From Chaetoceros tenuissimus (taxonomy: Eukaryota; Bacillariophyta; Thalassiosirophyceae; Chaetocerotales; Chaetocerotaceae), in assembly GCA_021927905.1 (NCBI GenBank), contig BLLK01000023.1, positions 372,001 to 436,000 of the forward strand: a stretch of 64,000 nt of DNA, read 5' to 3'. Shown piece by piece: positions 1-11,390 of this stretch. How positions within the stretch are numbered: position 1 is the stretch's first letter; every line of letters starts with the position of its first letter. The position numbers and the translations under genes are program-made. The notes under the pieces are model-generated. The model did not search any database and was not told where the DNA came from. It was given only the letters and a program-made list of their open reading frames with translations.

Positions 1-3000
1 GTACTCTTTCCACTTCCATTATTGCCTAGTAAAGCAAGCATTTCTCCCTTTGGTATTGCAAGATCCAAAGATCCTAAAGCAACCCTGTCTTCATTATTTT
101 GATTTGAATAAACCTTTCTGAGACCATATGTTAAAATTGGTGGAAGATCAGTATTTTGTTGGCTGATATCAAGAGAGCATTGCATTACTTGCGCACTTTC
201 ACAGTCCGCATCATTATGAGTGTGTATCATAGGCTGTATGATTTGAAATACTTTTTCTTTTTCCAATGCGACCTCCTCAGTCCGAGGAGAGATTTCATCC
301 AATACTGAAAACTGCGATGTTTTAGTACGTGATGGCAATCTAACAAACATGAAAAGAAGTACACCCATTAAATTCATGATCAAAGCACCATAAAGGAAAA
401 AATGAATGTGCTGATTATTCAGGCTCTCAGCAAGTGGGAACATGCATACATTTTCCCGACAAAATTTGTCATTAAAACCTTCCATTCTTTCATCAAATCT
501 GGCTACAGCGCGCAAAGACATTAGAATTCCTTGAAATGCACCAACGACAGGTACGAGGGATAGGTACTTAGAGGCAACGAGGTCCTGATATAATATTGAG
601 TCTAGTCCTGAGCAGAGATATATACAGGTCAATATTTCCTCTGATTTCATCGAAGAAGGGAATTCTTGTGTTGTTGGACAGTCTATATCCTCTTTTAAAA
701 TCGTAAACCAATCTTTTGCAGGATCTATTAAAACATCAAAAAATATGTATGGTACTAGGAGAAGCATACAGATTCCACTGATGAATCTCATAAAGTTGTA
801 TTTACTTCCCGAAGATACAAATGACAATAACAGTAGGACACTACCCGATGAGGCAATCGCAAATATAAAAGCGACAAGTATCATCTTCGAAAAATCAGGA
901 AGGGTAGCTTCCACTTGAAACGTTTGCGCTTCTTTGAAAAATATATTCGAATATTGAGCCAAATCATCCTTAGTCAATATTGCCCCAAGATAAAGCATAA
1001 TTGAGAGGAGAATCATGATGGTAAATTGAGAGAAAAAGGTATCCATCCAGACTGATAAAACATAAGAAGTCAACCTCAGACCTCGCAATTCCATGAATTC
1101 CAGAAGTCCCGCTGATATATCTTTGTATCCATAAGAAGCATGCCTGAGAAAGATGAACGTCAAAGCTCCTAACAACAAGAATTTCGTAGTTACATCAAAA
1201 TTCTTATTTCTTGCCAAGGTAGAGAATCCTAGGCAAGAAAGGAAAAATGTAATGTACACTGCACATGAAATCATTGAACCACGATATCCTCCTTTTTGCC
1301 ATTTTCTCCGTATATTAAACATGATCAAGGCTGAAACTTGACCATAGATAGTGACTTTTTTTGGGTGTAATAAATCAATTTGGTTTTGATCATACTCAGA
1401 CATCGTGCCATCATTATAGTCTTCGTTGATTGACAAAAAAACATCTTCAAGAGAACCTAAAAACGACCCGAGTTCTTTGACTTCACATTTATCATGATCT
1501 TTGACCCACTTTGTCAAGGATAAGATCTGAGATATATCCACCCCATAATTCTTCGACATGTGAGCATCTTTGATAGCTTCTATGGATAGCTCAATCCTTC
1601 CTTTGATTTTGTTATTTATACGGATGGCAGAAATTTCATTAGCAAAAATTTCGTTGATACTTTCAACAACATTTGTTTTTATCAAATCATTTTCAACCGT
1701 GATAACGATCTGCAAAGTTTTACCATATTGCGCTTTTAGATCAACTGGTGTTCCGTCCGCTACTTTTCGTCCGTCGCACATAACGATGACCTTATCTGCG
1801 AGTAAATCAGCTTCTTCCACTTTGGAGAGATTCGATTAGCAGATATAATTATAAAGGAATGCGTTGACAAAAATAGCGAAACTTACTTGAATGAGAAACT
1901 AGCAAAACTGTCCGGCGACTTTTCAATCTTTGAATGTGATTCCAAATGTGATAGCAGTTAAAAGGATCCTATATGAAGATGGGTTTGGGTCCTGTTAGGT
2001 GCGCGTTAAAAGGGAAAGGATTATTGAGAAGAAGACATGTCTTACTCACCACACCAGTTGTAGGCTCATCAAGAATAATGACTGGGCAAGACCCAATAGA
2101 TGAAAGCCCAACAGATAATCGTCGCTTCATACCAAGAGAAAGGGCATTGGCCATTTTATCTGATTCTCCTTTGAGATGTAAACTTTTCAATGTGTCTTCG
2201 GCCAATGAATTAATATTTTCTTCACCTCGAAGTCCGGCAAAAAGTACGAGGTGTTCTTTGGTACTTAGATTGTTCCATAAGTAATTATCTTGCTTGCAGA
2301 TGCCAATGAGTCGATGCCTTGCCTTATTTGTGTCCTCAGATAATAGGTCGTGCCCAAGCGCCATAAAAGTGCCAGATGAAGCTTTCAATTCGCCTGACAG
2401 AATTCGGCAGAGAGTGGTCTTGCCCGATGCATTTCTTCCTAATAATACAGTTATTTCACCTCTTTCCATCTCAAATGTCATGTCATCAACAGCAACCTTC
2501 CTTTGATGAAAACTTCGTTGGAAAGATTTCGTCACTCGATCAATGGTCATACAGTCGTTATTCACAGTAATTGTCGAAGATTTACATTGTCGCCAATATT
2601 TTGGATGCAGGAAAAAAAGAAAGGGTTTACTTCTGCCATTACCTGCTGTAAAGACCTGTATCCAATACCATGCAAGAGTTGAATAAAGGAATACCAACGT
2701 TGGTAGCAGTTTTAAAACATCCGTATGAGAACTAGTTTGGCTATAATTCCATCCGTCTTTCTCCAAAAAAGACGGATAGCATTGTATAAGAGGAACATAT
2801 ACGCTCGTAAATAAGGCAAGCGGTAGAACAATGACAGATATGTTGTTCCTTCCGTAAATAACTGCAGTCGCAAATGATGCTGAAGTAAGCGCAAGATTTA
2901 AAAAGAAATAGGACGCTAATGCAACAATCCCACTTGGAAAAGAATCATCAAATGGGCTGAATGAAACAACGAGTGCGCCTAATATCGCGTTGATGAGGGA

Positions 3001-3790
3001 TGAGAGAGCAAATACTAGAAACCAGCTTGACCAATAAATAGAGTCTCTAACTCCTAGCGATCGTAACACCCCGACAAGCCTGTTTTCAATCTCCATGTGT
3101 ACAAATTGAAAAACACATACTATTGTTTTCGAAAGGATAAGGAAATAGTTAGTGTATGCCTGTACATGGAATGAATTTTTGCGTTATCATTCTCTCTCAT
3201 TTACCTGCATGCCCTAGAGCTCCACCAAATGCACCTATGACTAATTGTAAAACTTTTGACTGATTGGTAAGTACAAGTGCAAGAAGCGAACAAATCAAAG
3301 TACTCAGCAGCATTATACAAAGCTCCATGCGACTGCGAGAAATCAATTTGAAGTTTTTGTAAAGCAGCCATTTCAATTGGGCAATCCAGGATATTGAATG
3401 GTATTTGCCTTCTAGTTCTTCTGCTCTCCTTAGTGGTGAGCTTAATGAACAGTCGTTGTGAGAACTTTCACTGTTTTGTTCGTAGAATTGTGCCTCCGGT
3501 TTAGTACGACTACTAGAGAATTCATCATGTTGGCGGACTACCGCTCTAAGCCCGGTTAAATTAGCATTCGTTGTATTGCTATTACCAAATGTCATATTTG
3601 CCGGTTGTTGGAGAGGAAACACTAAGCTATCATTGCCAATACTAGCTGTATCTTCCTTGTCGTCATGATCTCCTTCATCTGATGATATTTCACACAAAGT
3701 CCTGCTAACTGTTCTCCTTAAACTAGTACCACTATTCTTACTCCTCGAAGAGCTGATTGAATCTATTTCTTCCTCACTGGATATGGGCAT
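1..3790 (-). CDS. ABCA-family ABC transporter, 3' part beyond the left edge
   Basis: Exons read as 3790-3205, 3119-2050, 1968-1887 and 1819 to the edge; all junctions are GT..AG and keep frame. The protein starts MPISSEEEID, has a Ser-rich cytoplasmic N-terminus of about 150 residues, a first membrane segment, a TM bundle, and NBD1 with Walker A GRNASGKTT, signature LSLGMKRR, Walker B VIILDEPTTG, then LVSHS and MEEADLLADKV across the two small introns. A second membrane half follows, and the sequence leaves the window inside Walker A of NBD2 (LLGNNGSGKS). The MEEAD motif after the H-loop and the TM-NBD-TM-NBD order fit ABCA full transporters, which move lipids. The large first extracellular loop of animal ABCA1 is absent. 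Substrate is unknown. Confidence 0.9.
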
Positions 3791-4906
3791 TTTCTTGAAA
3801 ATCTCTGTAGCATCTCAGTACTCAGTGCAAAAATGTTGAGATCTTTTCTCTCCATTTTGTTTTCTCATCGCGAGTCAGTCTCATGCGACAGTCCGTTTTG
3901 AACAAAAAAATTGCAGATGATGGGTACGTAAGGTGTTTGGATTCCAGGGCATTTGTTTTATTTTAGTATGATAACCGAATAATAACCGATTCAGAAGTTC
4001 TCACAGATTCGTTTTTTTATTTTGTTCCCCTTTTCGGCAAAAAGCGCGCTAGTTGCTGCTTTGAAGTCCGACAGTAAAAAAAACTGCTATAGACAAGTCT
4101 TTCATTTGAAGAGGCAAGGTAACCATTATAGATTATGTTGAATGTTGTAAAGTACAAATGTGAGAGGAGCTTGAGGTGGATTCAGTCGTGGCTTCGATAG
4201 AGTTGCCTCTGAAAGATTTAATAATACAGTTTCAGCTCAATTATAATGAGTGAATCATCACTAGATACTTCTTGTAGTTGCACACTTCCAAAACCAATAT
4301 TTTGTTACTACATGTATTCAAAAAAGTTTATTAAATAGGATTGTGTCAAGTCATTAGACAAGTTGATCCTCAGGTAGTAGGCCTTTTTAGGAAAGCAACA
4401 CTTCTCCCCAAGACTTGGTTCATAATTTTTTTCATATACCAATCGTGTATGGGAATTTGATCGTATTGAATTGTTCGTTTTGCTTTACGAAGTATTTTAT
4501 TTTAGGTTTTAGAATATTTTTTAATGCAGCTCTTTGCTAATCAAAAACTACCACCAATGCATTTTAAAATAACTCTTTACTTTGTACGAGTATTGATGAT
4601 TGGACCAAGCATTAGACTTTACTCTTGGTCAATGTCTTGGTGGGTTCATTATTCATTAGTACTATGACAACTAAGTAATGTCGCACCGACGACCACTTCT
4701 CTTTTTGATTGAATAGCCAACAAGTGAATTTTCTTCACCTAGCCACAACTATGCTGCGTATGTATGTGTACTAGTGAGTTGAGTGTGTGGCTGTCGACAC
4801 CACCAACCACCACACACAGAAAGATTTTTCAATTCATTTATTTCTTTTATCATCGCAACAACATCTACTTCCATTGACATTTAGTTCCTACTTTCATAGA
4901 ATTAAA
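3791..4906. other. AT-rich intergenic region between divergent genes
   Basis: No supported gene. It lies between the start of the minus-strand ABC transporter and the start of the plus-strand RCC1 gene, so it should hold both promoters and 5' UTRs. I see no repeat, tRNA or conserved ORF in it. Confidence 0.5.
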
Positions 4907-6315
4907 ATGATCTCCATATCTAGAACAGTATCGGCAAGAACAAGGCTCAGTCGCAGTTTCATGCAAACGTCGAGAACATTTGCATCCGAGAGTAAAGCTG
5001 CAGACAAACAAGAAACGAAGCCAGAAAGTACTCCTCTTTCATTATACTGCTGGGGAACTGATGAGAAAGGATCGATACCTACCAAAGATATTTTACAAGA
5101 AGCTCGATCCGGTGGAAGCGGTGGCCTTTTGAATCGCGGAGGGACGGTGATTGATCATCCTGTCAAGATTGATTTACAAGATGCAACAGGTGAGAACACC
5201 AAAGATACATCTTTTCTGACTGTAGCTTTCATTTAAGGCCTTAGTGATACTCACTTTTCATCTTCAAAGGAGAAGAAAATATTTCATTGAGCAATATTTT
5301 TTGTGGTCCAACAGGGACAGCACTCATGACAAGTGACAATAGAGTATATCTCAGTGGATCGAATAAAAATGGTCAACTCGGACAAGGAAATAAAGACGAT
5401 GTTACCACTCCAACACTGTTGACACTACCAGATTCAACTCCACTTCATCATGATCAAATTGTAGATATCGCATTGGGAGAAAATATGTCGGCGATTATAG
5501 ATACTAATGGAGATTTGTATACAATGGGATACAATGGAAATACCATGAAGGATGGTGTGGGATGTCTAGGACATGGATACTTTCCAGAAGAGTATTTGAC
5601 AACACCTACTTTGGTTCAAAGTTTAGTTGAAGATGGATGTACGACCAAACAAGTTCTTGTTGGAAATTCTCACATGACTGTTTTGACGGATGAAGGTGAA
5701 GTATTGGTGACTGGTTCTGGTGGATATGGTAAATGCGGAAATATCGATGATGTGGACCAACTGTTTTTGGAACCGGTGGAACTGCTTCAGGGTGAATCAG
5801 AAATAACACAAATTGCAGGAGGAAAAGATTATTCATTGGCTTTGACCAAGGATGGAATCATTTTTGCATGGGGCAGAAACCACAAGGGTCAATGTGGAAC
5901 AGGAAGTGGTTTGAGTGTAGAAATGTATGCCATGGAAGCAATGCCAGTTCCTTTAGAAGGAATGCTGGAAGGAAGAAAAGTTGTAAAGGTTCATGGAGGA
6001 CAATCACATGCTGCGGCTTTGACTGAAAGCAATGAGCTATTTGTTTGGGGAATGGGTACTTACCATATGCCTGAATTGGTTACTTCGCTTCTTGATACAA
6101 AGATTGTTGACTTTTCATGTGGACATGAATATACTATTGTTCTTGATGATCAAGGTCAACTCTATTCCTTTGGAAAGGGAAAGACTGGTGTTCTTGGTTT
6201 AGCATCTGAGAAGTTTGCAGCAGAACCAATGCTAGTGGAAGGTCTCCTTGGAAAGAAGGTTGTAAAGGTTAGTGCTGGTTCTAAGCATGTGGCTTGTCTT
6301 GTGGAAGAGGAGTAA
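4907..6315 (+). CDS. RCC1-repeat beta-propeller protein, probably mitochondrial
   Basis: Two exons, 4907-5189 and 5270-6315, with an 80-nt intron; the product is 442 residues. The ATG at 4907 opens MISISRTVSARTRLSRS followed by SFMQTSRTFASES, an Arg/Ser-rich, acid-free presequence typical of mitochondrial import. The rest is a run of RCC1/BLIP-II blades of about 50-60 residues each (for example YLSGSNKNGQLGQGN, FAWGRNHKGQCGTG, LYSFGKGKTGVLGL), enough for one seven-bladed propeller. Mitochondrial RCC1L proteins in other eukaryotes act in mitoribosome assembly or as OPA1 exchange factors; a similar role here is inference. An in-frame ATG at 4787 is less likely because it precedes the presequence with unrelated residues. 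Confidence 0.85.
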
Positions 6316-6747
6316 ATGATGCAATTTCTTCTTAATAATAAATTTATTCATTTATTTTCTTTTTTGTGTATGTGCTTTTATCTTACTAGCGAAGAGTTTG
6401 ATTGCAGTTGAATAACGCTTTTGAAAAAGCAAAAAAATGTGATATTTAGAAAAGTGAGGTCAGTTTTGCACAGATTCAAGATTGGAAAAGGCCTGAACAA
6501 AACAAAAAACAAAAGCGATCTCATCTACTCTGTTTCACAATTATTTCAGGAGCATATGTGCCCAGACCACTCTAATCTTATTCATAATATTGCTAAAGAA
6601 CTAAATAGTACTGTATCAGTAATTAGACTGAAGGCCGAATTAGACTTTCAAAAGATAGAAAAGGGAACTAAAAGAACGCTCCTCAACCAACTTGAACACA
6701 AGCATTCCATTTCATAGCTTAAAATAATTGAAACAAGGCAGAAGATC
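6316..6747. other. Intergenic, no supported gene
   Basis: Between the RCC1 gene and the TRAPPC2L gene. A 98-codon open frame at 6421-6717 lacks an ATG at its start, and I recognise no family in it. It could be 5' UTR of the next gene. Confidence 0.4.
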
Positions 6748-7547
6748 ATGTCGCTATCTACATTTGCAGTTATTGGCAAAGATAATTCTCCTCTCTATCT
6801 CAAAGAATTTCCAAAAGAATCGGAGGTTTCTAAAACTGAAACTAGTCAAGATACAACAGACAATCAAAGTGATCCTTTCGGATTCTTTGAAGTCAAGAAT
6901 GAAATAAATAAGACCATGAGTCTCAAGAATAAGGTGAGCATAACTCGATGAATATATACATACTTGGTATACAGTAGAAGCATAATGTCTCATTTCCTTT
7001 TATAGTTCTTGATACATTCTGCCTTGGATAGATTTGAAGAAATCGAGGAGTCAACAGAGAAACAACAAAGTGGAGCGAATAAAATGTGGATAGGCTTATT
7101 AGGTTCTTTTGACGAGAAGAAGGTTTACGGTAAGACCGAATAAGTCATCGTTCCCTACTAGTATAATATGCAAATGGCATGCTTATATGACATGAATTGT
7201 TTGCAAATAGGATATGTGACAAGCACAAGGATCAAATTCTTTGCTTCGATGGATGATGTAGAAGATGGAAACGAACAATTCGTGCGAGAAGCTGCACTGA
7301 AAGCCCTATTTGTAAGTGTCCCTTTGTATACCAATTGTTCTCTACAATCTTTGCACAAGCGTTTTTAACTAATCGAGTTGTATAGGCAAATGTGCATGAA
7401 TTCTATATACAACACATGTTGAATCCATTTTCGGATGTTCGAAATGAAAAGAAAATAGTCTCGGAGAGATTTGACTTGGGAATACATGATTTAATAAAGT
7501 CGTTCAATGAAAACTTTGGGAAGCAGGACAACATGAGTTGGATGTGA
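6748..7547 (+). CDS. TRAPPC2L-like (sedlin family) trafficking complex subunit
   Basis: Four exons, 6748-6933, 7006-7129, 7211-7311 and 7386-7547, all GT..AG with frame kept; 190 residues. Key stretches are the N-terminal FAVIGKDNSPLYL, the helix HSALDRFEEIEES, the hairpin WIGLLGSFDEKKVYGYVTSTRIKFF and the C-terminal MLNPFSDV..ERFD, in the order found in TRAPPC2L (a longin-like fold). TRAPP complexes are GEFs and tethers for Rab1/Rab11-type GTPases at ER-Golgi and Golgi membranes. The protein is longer than human TRAPPC2L (about 140 aa) because of an acidic insert at about residues 25-50. No other TRAPP subunit is nearby. Confidence 0.85.
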
Positions 7548-7714
7548 GCATCAATCACATCAATGAGAAGCGAAGTTTCACTTGTGTTCAAGGTCATCCT
7601 TTGATGAAATGGGAATTTTTATTAGTCGGTCGCTTACAAACTAATTCAAATAAGTTATTTGTGCATATTGCGATATTATTAATCCCTACTTTGGCTCACA
7701 ATTATAGAAGCAGG

Positions 7715-9205
7715 TTAAATTACTAAACTCTCTTTCATCATGAACTTCCACTGCTCTGCTTCTGGTAAGCAAACAAGAAGGGCATAATTTCTATTTTCTT
7801 TGACAGCAGGTTTCAAATTCTCTACCTTCAAGTACTTGGTAGGACCGCCATCCTTGAACACAACTGCTACTCGACCTTCTTCATTAAATTTGTCACTTTT
7901 AACCATTGCTGCTGTATGGTTGAGGCGCTTGCCTATATCGCTAGTGAGACCATGGGCAATGACCCATTCGCCATCGAAGAAAGGAGAGGAGGAGAGTTTG
8001 GGATCGAATTCATTCACTCCGGCTTCTAGCAAAGAAGCGATAGGGTTCAAGTAATCTTCAAGAAGTTCATTTGGATGGACCACAAAGAGCTCATCGGAAG
8101 TATGCGATATTCCGATAGAGTTATAAAACTCCACGATTTCGCTTCCATGTAAAAATGCATGCATGTATATTTCTTTGGCAATCATTAGTTCTTCTGGAGT
8201 CCTATTATTTAGAACAAGCCCCATGTTGTTTGGATCCAAGACTGGAAGGCCTTCATGAAAGAGACCATTGTAAATTATACCACTTCTCACCAAAGTATTG
8301 TAAACATCTACTTGCTGTTGAACATGAAGAGAAAATTCAGAAAAATGAATATCTGGGTCCGGTACAGGATGTTCTAGCAATATTTCATATGGAAAGGATT
8401 CAGAAGTAGGTGCCATAAACATCTGAATAGATCTGTGAAGATCCTTATCCATCATAATTTGCGATAAGTAGAGCCACATTGCCATGAACTTTCGATCGCT
8501 TACTACCCAATTTGCTTCAAAGATAGAGGAATCAACTTCTTCCACATTATCTAGATCATCCTGTATCATTTCGAACATCATATTTAGCTTCTCGTCAAGC
8601 TCTCTACATTGAACCGGAAAGGAAAGATTACTCATACTCTTTTCTTTTAAGCTTTTCAATTCTGATGAATGTCTTATACTAGTATCTCCATTCAATAAAA
8701 GCTGGGCGGTCTTTTCCATAGAAACTTCAAGAAGCCGTGCGGCATCCCGTCTGGAAAGACGAGAAGATTTATCTGTCCTGAGTTTCATGATAGCCAATTC
8801 TTTGTACGGCTCCGGTACAAAAGGATACAAACTTATCATTTTCCTGCATAATGATTCAGCTCTATCATAGTCCATTTTAGTCCTTGCAGTCTCCATGGCA
8901 TACATCATATATGTAAATTGTGTGTGTTTATTTTCGTTTTTCATTCTCTTGATAAATCTGTTACTTGACGACATGAATCTAACCTCTTCTTTTGAAGCCT
9001 CGAGATGTTCAGCTTTTTCTGCAGAGAACTCTCTATGTTTCTTCTTGTGGGTCTTCCAGTCCAAACGAAAGCATTCGTCAGAGCAATACATGTCAGGTAG
9101 CATTTTGATCTCAATGCATTTCGAGCATGCTTGAAACTTCTCTTCATTTGGCTTCTCCACTTTGCCACAACGGCTGCACTTTATCTCTAGGATTGAGGAT
9201 TGCAT
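7715..9205 (-). CDS. MYND-finger protein, paralogue a
   Basis: Intronless, 496 residues. The ATG at 9205 is chosen; the open frame reaches 9235 only without an ATG. The N-terminal zinc finger at about residues 9-56 shows CSRCGK, CSKC, MYCSDEC and DWKTHKKKH, that is MYND spacing with the final Cys replaced by His. Next comes a helical region with TPR-like pieces (AESLCRKMISLYPFVPEPYKELAIMKL), then a long linker with a central region missing from the two shorter paralogues. The C-terminus has an SH3-like domain (FDGEWVIAHGLTS, EEGRVAVVF, KYLKVENLKP). MYND fingers bind proline-rich partners; no SET domain is visible, so a methyltransferase role is not supported. Paralogues lie at 14060 and 24599. 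Confidence 0.8.
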   Translation of the reverse strand: MQSSILEIKCSRCGKVEKPNEEKFQACSKCIEIKMLPDMYCSDECFRLDWKTHKKKHREFSAEKAEHLEASKEEVRFMSSSNRFIKRMKNENKHTQFTYMMYAMETARTKMDYDRAESLCRKMISLYPFVPEPYKELAIMKLRTDKSSRLSRRDAARLLEVSMEKTAQLLLNGDTSIRHSSELKSLKEKSMSNLSFPVQCRELDEKLNMMFEMIQDDLDNVEEVDSSIFEANWVVSDRKFMAMWLYLSQIMMDKDLHRSIQMFMAPTSESFPYEILLEHPVPDPDIHFSEFSLHVQQQVDVYNTLVRSGIIYNGLFHEGLPVLDPNNMGLVLNNRTPEELMIAKEIYMHAFLHGSEIVEFYNSIGISHTSDELFVVHPNELLEDYLNPIASLLEAGVNEFDPKLSSSPFFDGEWVIAHGLTSDIGKRLNHTAAMVKSDKFNEEGRVAVVFKDGGPTKYLKVENLKPAVKENRNYALLVCLPEAEQWKFMMKESLVI

Positions 9206-9466
9206 GATATTAGTGAAGACCGGACGAATATTCACAATGAAAAGAAATTATGATACTAGACAGAAAATCATAGATCTAGGCTCGCTGCAAAATGAGCGTA
9301 ATCGACAGATTCCACCTCGATTAGTCTCTATTATCACTAAACTAGATTCATGATCAATTGAGAGAAATCGACTGATTCTTCTCCGACGACTGACAACACT
9401 CTTGTTTCCTCAATCACCAAACTCATTTTGACCCTGTCGGCGATGGTTTCGTAACGCAGAAATATT
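9206..9466. repeat. Degenerate copies of the cluster's 65-bp satellite
   Basis: About 9291-9400 holds two diverged units with the cores TTCTCTATTATCACTAAACTAG-like and TCAATTGAGAGAAATCGACT. The same motif recurs next to every RING 3' end of the cluster. It lies between the MYND-a promoter side and the RING-1 stop codon. Confidence 0.6.
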
Positions 9467-10345
9467 TTAATCAACCAAGAATGCACTTCGACATAGTGGA
9501 CAATCATCATTATTATCTCGCATCAACCACTCCAATATACATTCCACATGATAGAAATGATGACATTCTTGATTTCGTGAGTATGCAATATCATCACCTT
9601 CTTCGTAGTTCTCACAGCATATGGCGCACATATTCTGTATAGAAGATGATATAAGAGTAGAACCATCTTCTTCATCTCCACATGTTGTAGTTGACAGAAT
9701 AATATCGTCCTTGTTTCGTGGCGCCTCTTCATCAATGTCATCACTGGACGAGGAAATGTTTTCCTTCGTGATAACTTTCTTGTGTATAATATTGAGTAGA
9801 ATCTTTTCTCGTAGCTCTTCTTGGCCAAGATTTTGAGGTATTGAAAGCATATTAGCTGTTTCATCTCTTCTAGCTGAAACATTGTTTAACCTCTCCGATA
9901 ATGCATGTATACCTTCTGACATTCTTTGGCTTCTCATGTTCCTGCGAAGTGAATTGTTTCCTCCATTAGTCGACATATTAGTGTGTGTTTCATTTGGATT
10001 CAAACGATTTTCTTCTTCTTGTGCAATTTGCGCTCTTATTCTTACAATGTCTTGGTCTATCCCGATGATTTCATTTGTCACATGAATGCGTTGAAGATTT
10101 ACCAATACACCAAGCTCTCTCGTCAACTGCTCCTTTCGAAGTAAAAGTAGAACTAGTTGTCTTCGTAATTCTATTATTCGATCTACTGAATTTCGAATAG
10201 CATCGCGATGCCTTAGGGTTGATTGTGCTGCTTCATTTCTATCCCTATGTTTCTTACACATGCAGCAGTAAATAGAGACAACAACAAGACCAAATCCTAA
10301 AAGAAGGTAAATGATAGTTTGTACTTCTTCCGAACGAACACTCAT
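9467..10345 (-). CDS. Membrane-anchored RING-H2 protein 1 (type A), likely E3 ubiquitin ligase
   Basis: Intronless, 292 residues, ATG at 10345. The N-terminus has one membrane segment (TIIYLLLGFGLVVVSIYCC) followed by a Cys/Lys-rich stop, then a coiled coil at about residues 45-115 (RIIELRRQLVLLLLRKEQL). A low-complexity acidic and Ser-rich linker follows, with the motif SSSSDDIDEE. The C-terminal RING-H2 at about 240-290 reads CAICCENY, ECHHFYHVEC, CPLC, with spacing C-x2-C, C-x-H-x2-H-x2-C, C-x2-C. RING-H2 proteins with one N-terminal TM are usually E3 ligases that recruit E2 enzymes at membranes. Closest relative in the window is RING-4, including the upstream region. Confidence 0.85.
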   Translation of the reverse strand: MSVRSEEVQTIIYLLLGFGLVVVSIYCCMCKKHRDRNEAAQSTLRHRDAIRNSVDRIIELRRQLVLLLLRKEQLTRELGVLVNLQRIHVTNEIIGIDQDIVRIRAQIAQEEENRLNPNETHTNMSTNGGNNSLRRNMRSQRMSEGIHALSERLNNVSARRDETANMLSIPQNLGQEELREKILLNIIHKKVITKENISSSSDDIDEEAPRNKDDIILSTTTCGDEEDGSTLISSSIQNMCAICCENYEEGDDIAYSRNQECHHFYHVECILEWLMRDNNDDCPLCRSAFLVD

Positions 10346-10715
10346 AGCCGAGCCCTATTTTATGTGCTATAGGTCTAGCGTGACTATGTGATATATTATT
10401 GCCGGATAACATGCAACATGAATGGAATTGTTTCTTTCTTTGGTCATGGAAATAGTGGTTAGTATGGTAGAGAAGAAGAGATGAAGATGTGCACTTCAAA
10501 ATGAGAAGATTTTGCACCTTTTCAACGTTTATATAACGCTGACCACTTTCATCACATTTCTATTTTATTTTCGCCGAGTCTATACTATCACTAAAGCAGA
10601 TTCACGATCAATTGAGAGAAATTGACTGATTCTTTTACTCCGACGACTAATCACTCTCATTTCCTTAATCACCAAAGTGTTATGTCTTCAAAGATAACGA
10701 AACCACAGAAATATT
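10346..10715. promoter_or_regulatory. Promoter side of RING-1 and 3' flank of RING-2
   Basis: The first about 130 bases upstream of RING-1 match the region upstream of RING-4 (shared GACTATGTGATATATTA and ATGAATGGAATTGTTTC), so the promoter was copied with the gene. About 10570-10700 carries a satellite-like unit nearly identical to that beside the RING-4 stop codon at 16960-17100. Confidence 0.55.
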
Positions 10716-11390
10716 TCAATCAACCAAGAATGCACTTCGACATAGCGGACAATCGAAATCATTATGGTCATCTCGCATCAACCACTCCAATATACATTCC
10801 ACATGATAGAAATGATGACATTCTTGATTTCGTGAGTATGCGATATCGTCACCTCCTTCGTAGTTCTCACAGCATATGGCACACATATTCTGCACAGAAG
10901 ATGATATAAGAGTAGAACCATCTTCTTCATCTCCAAATGTTATTGGCGAGAGAACAAGGTGAATTTTCATTGTTTTTTCTTCTCCAACATAATCATCATC
11001 ATCACTGGACAGCGAAACATTTCCCTTGGTAATGACTTTCTTGTGAATGATGTTTTGAAGAATCTTTTCTCGCAGTTCTTCTTGGCCAAGATTTTGAGGT
11101 ATTGGAAAAAAATTAGATGTATCATCTCTTCTACTATCACCATTATTTGATATCACCAGTAAGGCATTTATACCTTTCGACATTCTTTGAATTCTTCTAC
11201 TACGAAGCAAATTATCATTACGATTCGTCAATTCAACCTGTGCATCTTCCAATTCACGTTGCCTAGCAATTTCTTCTCCCAGCTGTGTTTGCACTGTTCG
11301 GATCTCTTGTTCCAATTCGAATATTTCATTTGCCACATGTATGCGTTGAAGATCTACTGATACACCGAGCTCTCTTTTCAATTTACATTT
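10716..11390 (-). pseudogene. RING-H2 gene 2, missing its 5' end
   Basis: An open frame of about 221 codons carries the coiled coil, linker and intact RING-H2 (CAICCENYEGGDD, ECHHFYHVEC, CPLC) of the cluster's RING family. The membrane anchor and first coiled-coil heptads are missing. Homology to RING-1 begins at RELGVSVDLQRIHV. Directly upstream lies the stop codon of the TPR gene, so the RING 5' half has been replaced by the end of another gene. No in-frame ATG opens the remaining frame where homology begins. It is either a dead copy or expressed only as part of a longer TPR-gene transcript. The intact RING suggests recent truncation or gene conversion. Confidence 0.65.

Noticed and set aside
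6421-6717. 98-codon open frame before the TRAPPC2L gene
   Set aside because: It opens with TTG, has no recognisable domain, and lies where a 5' UTR is expected.
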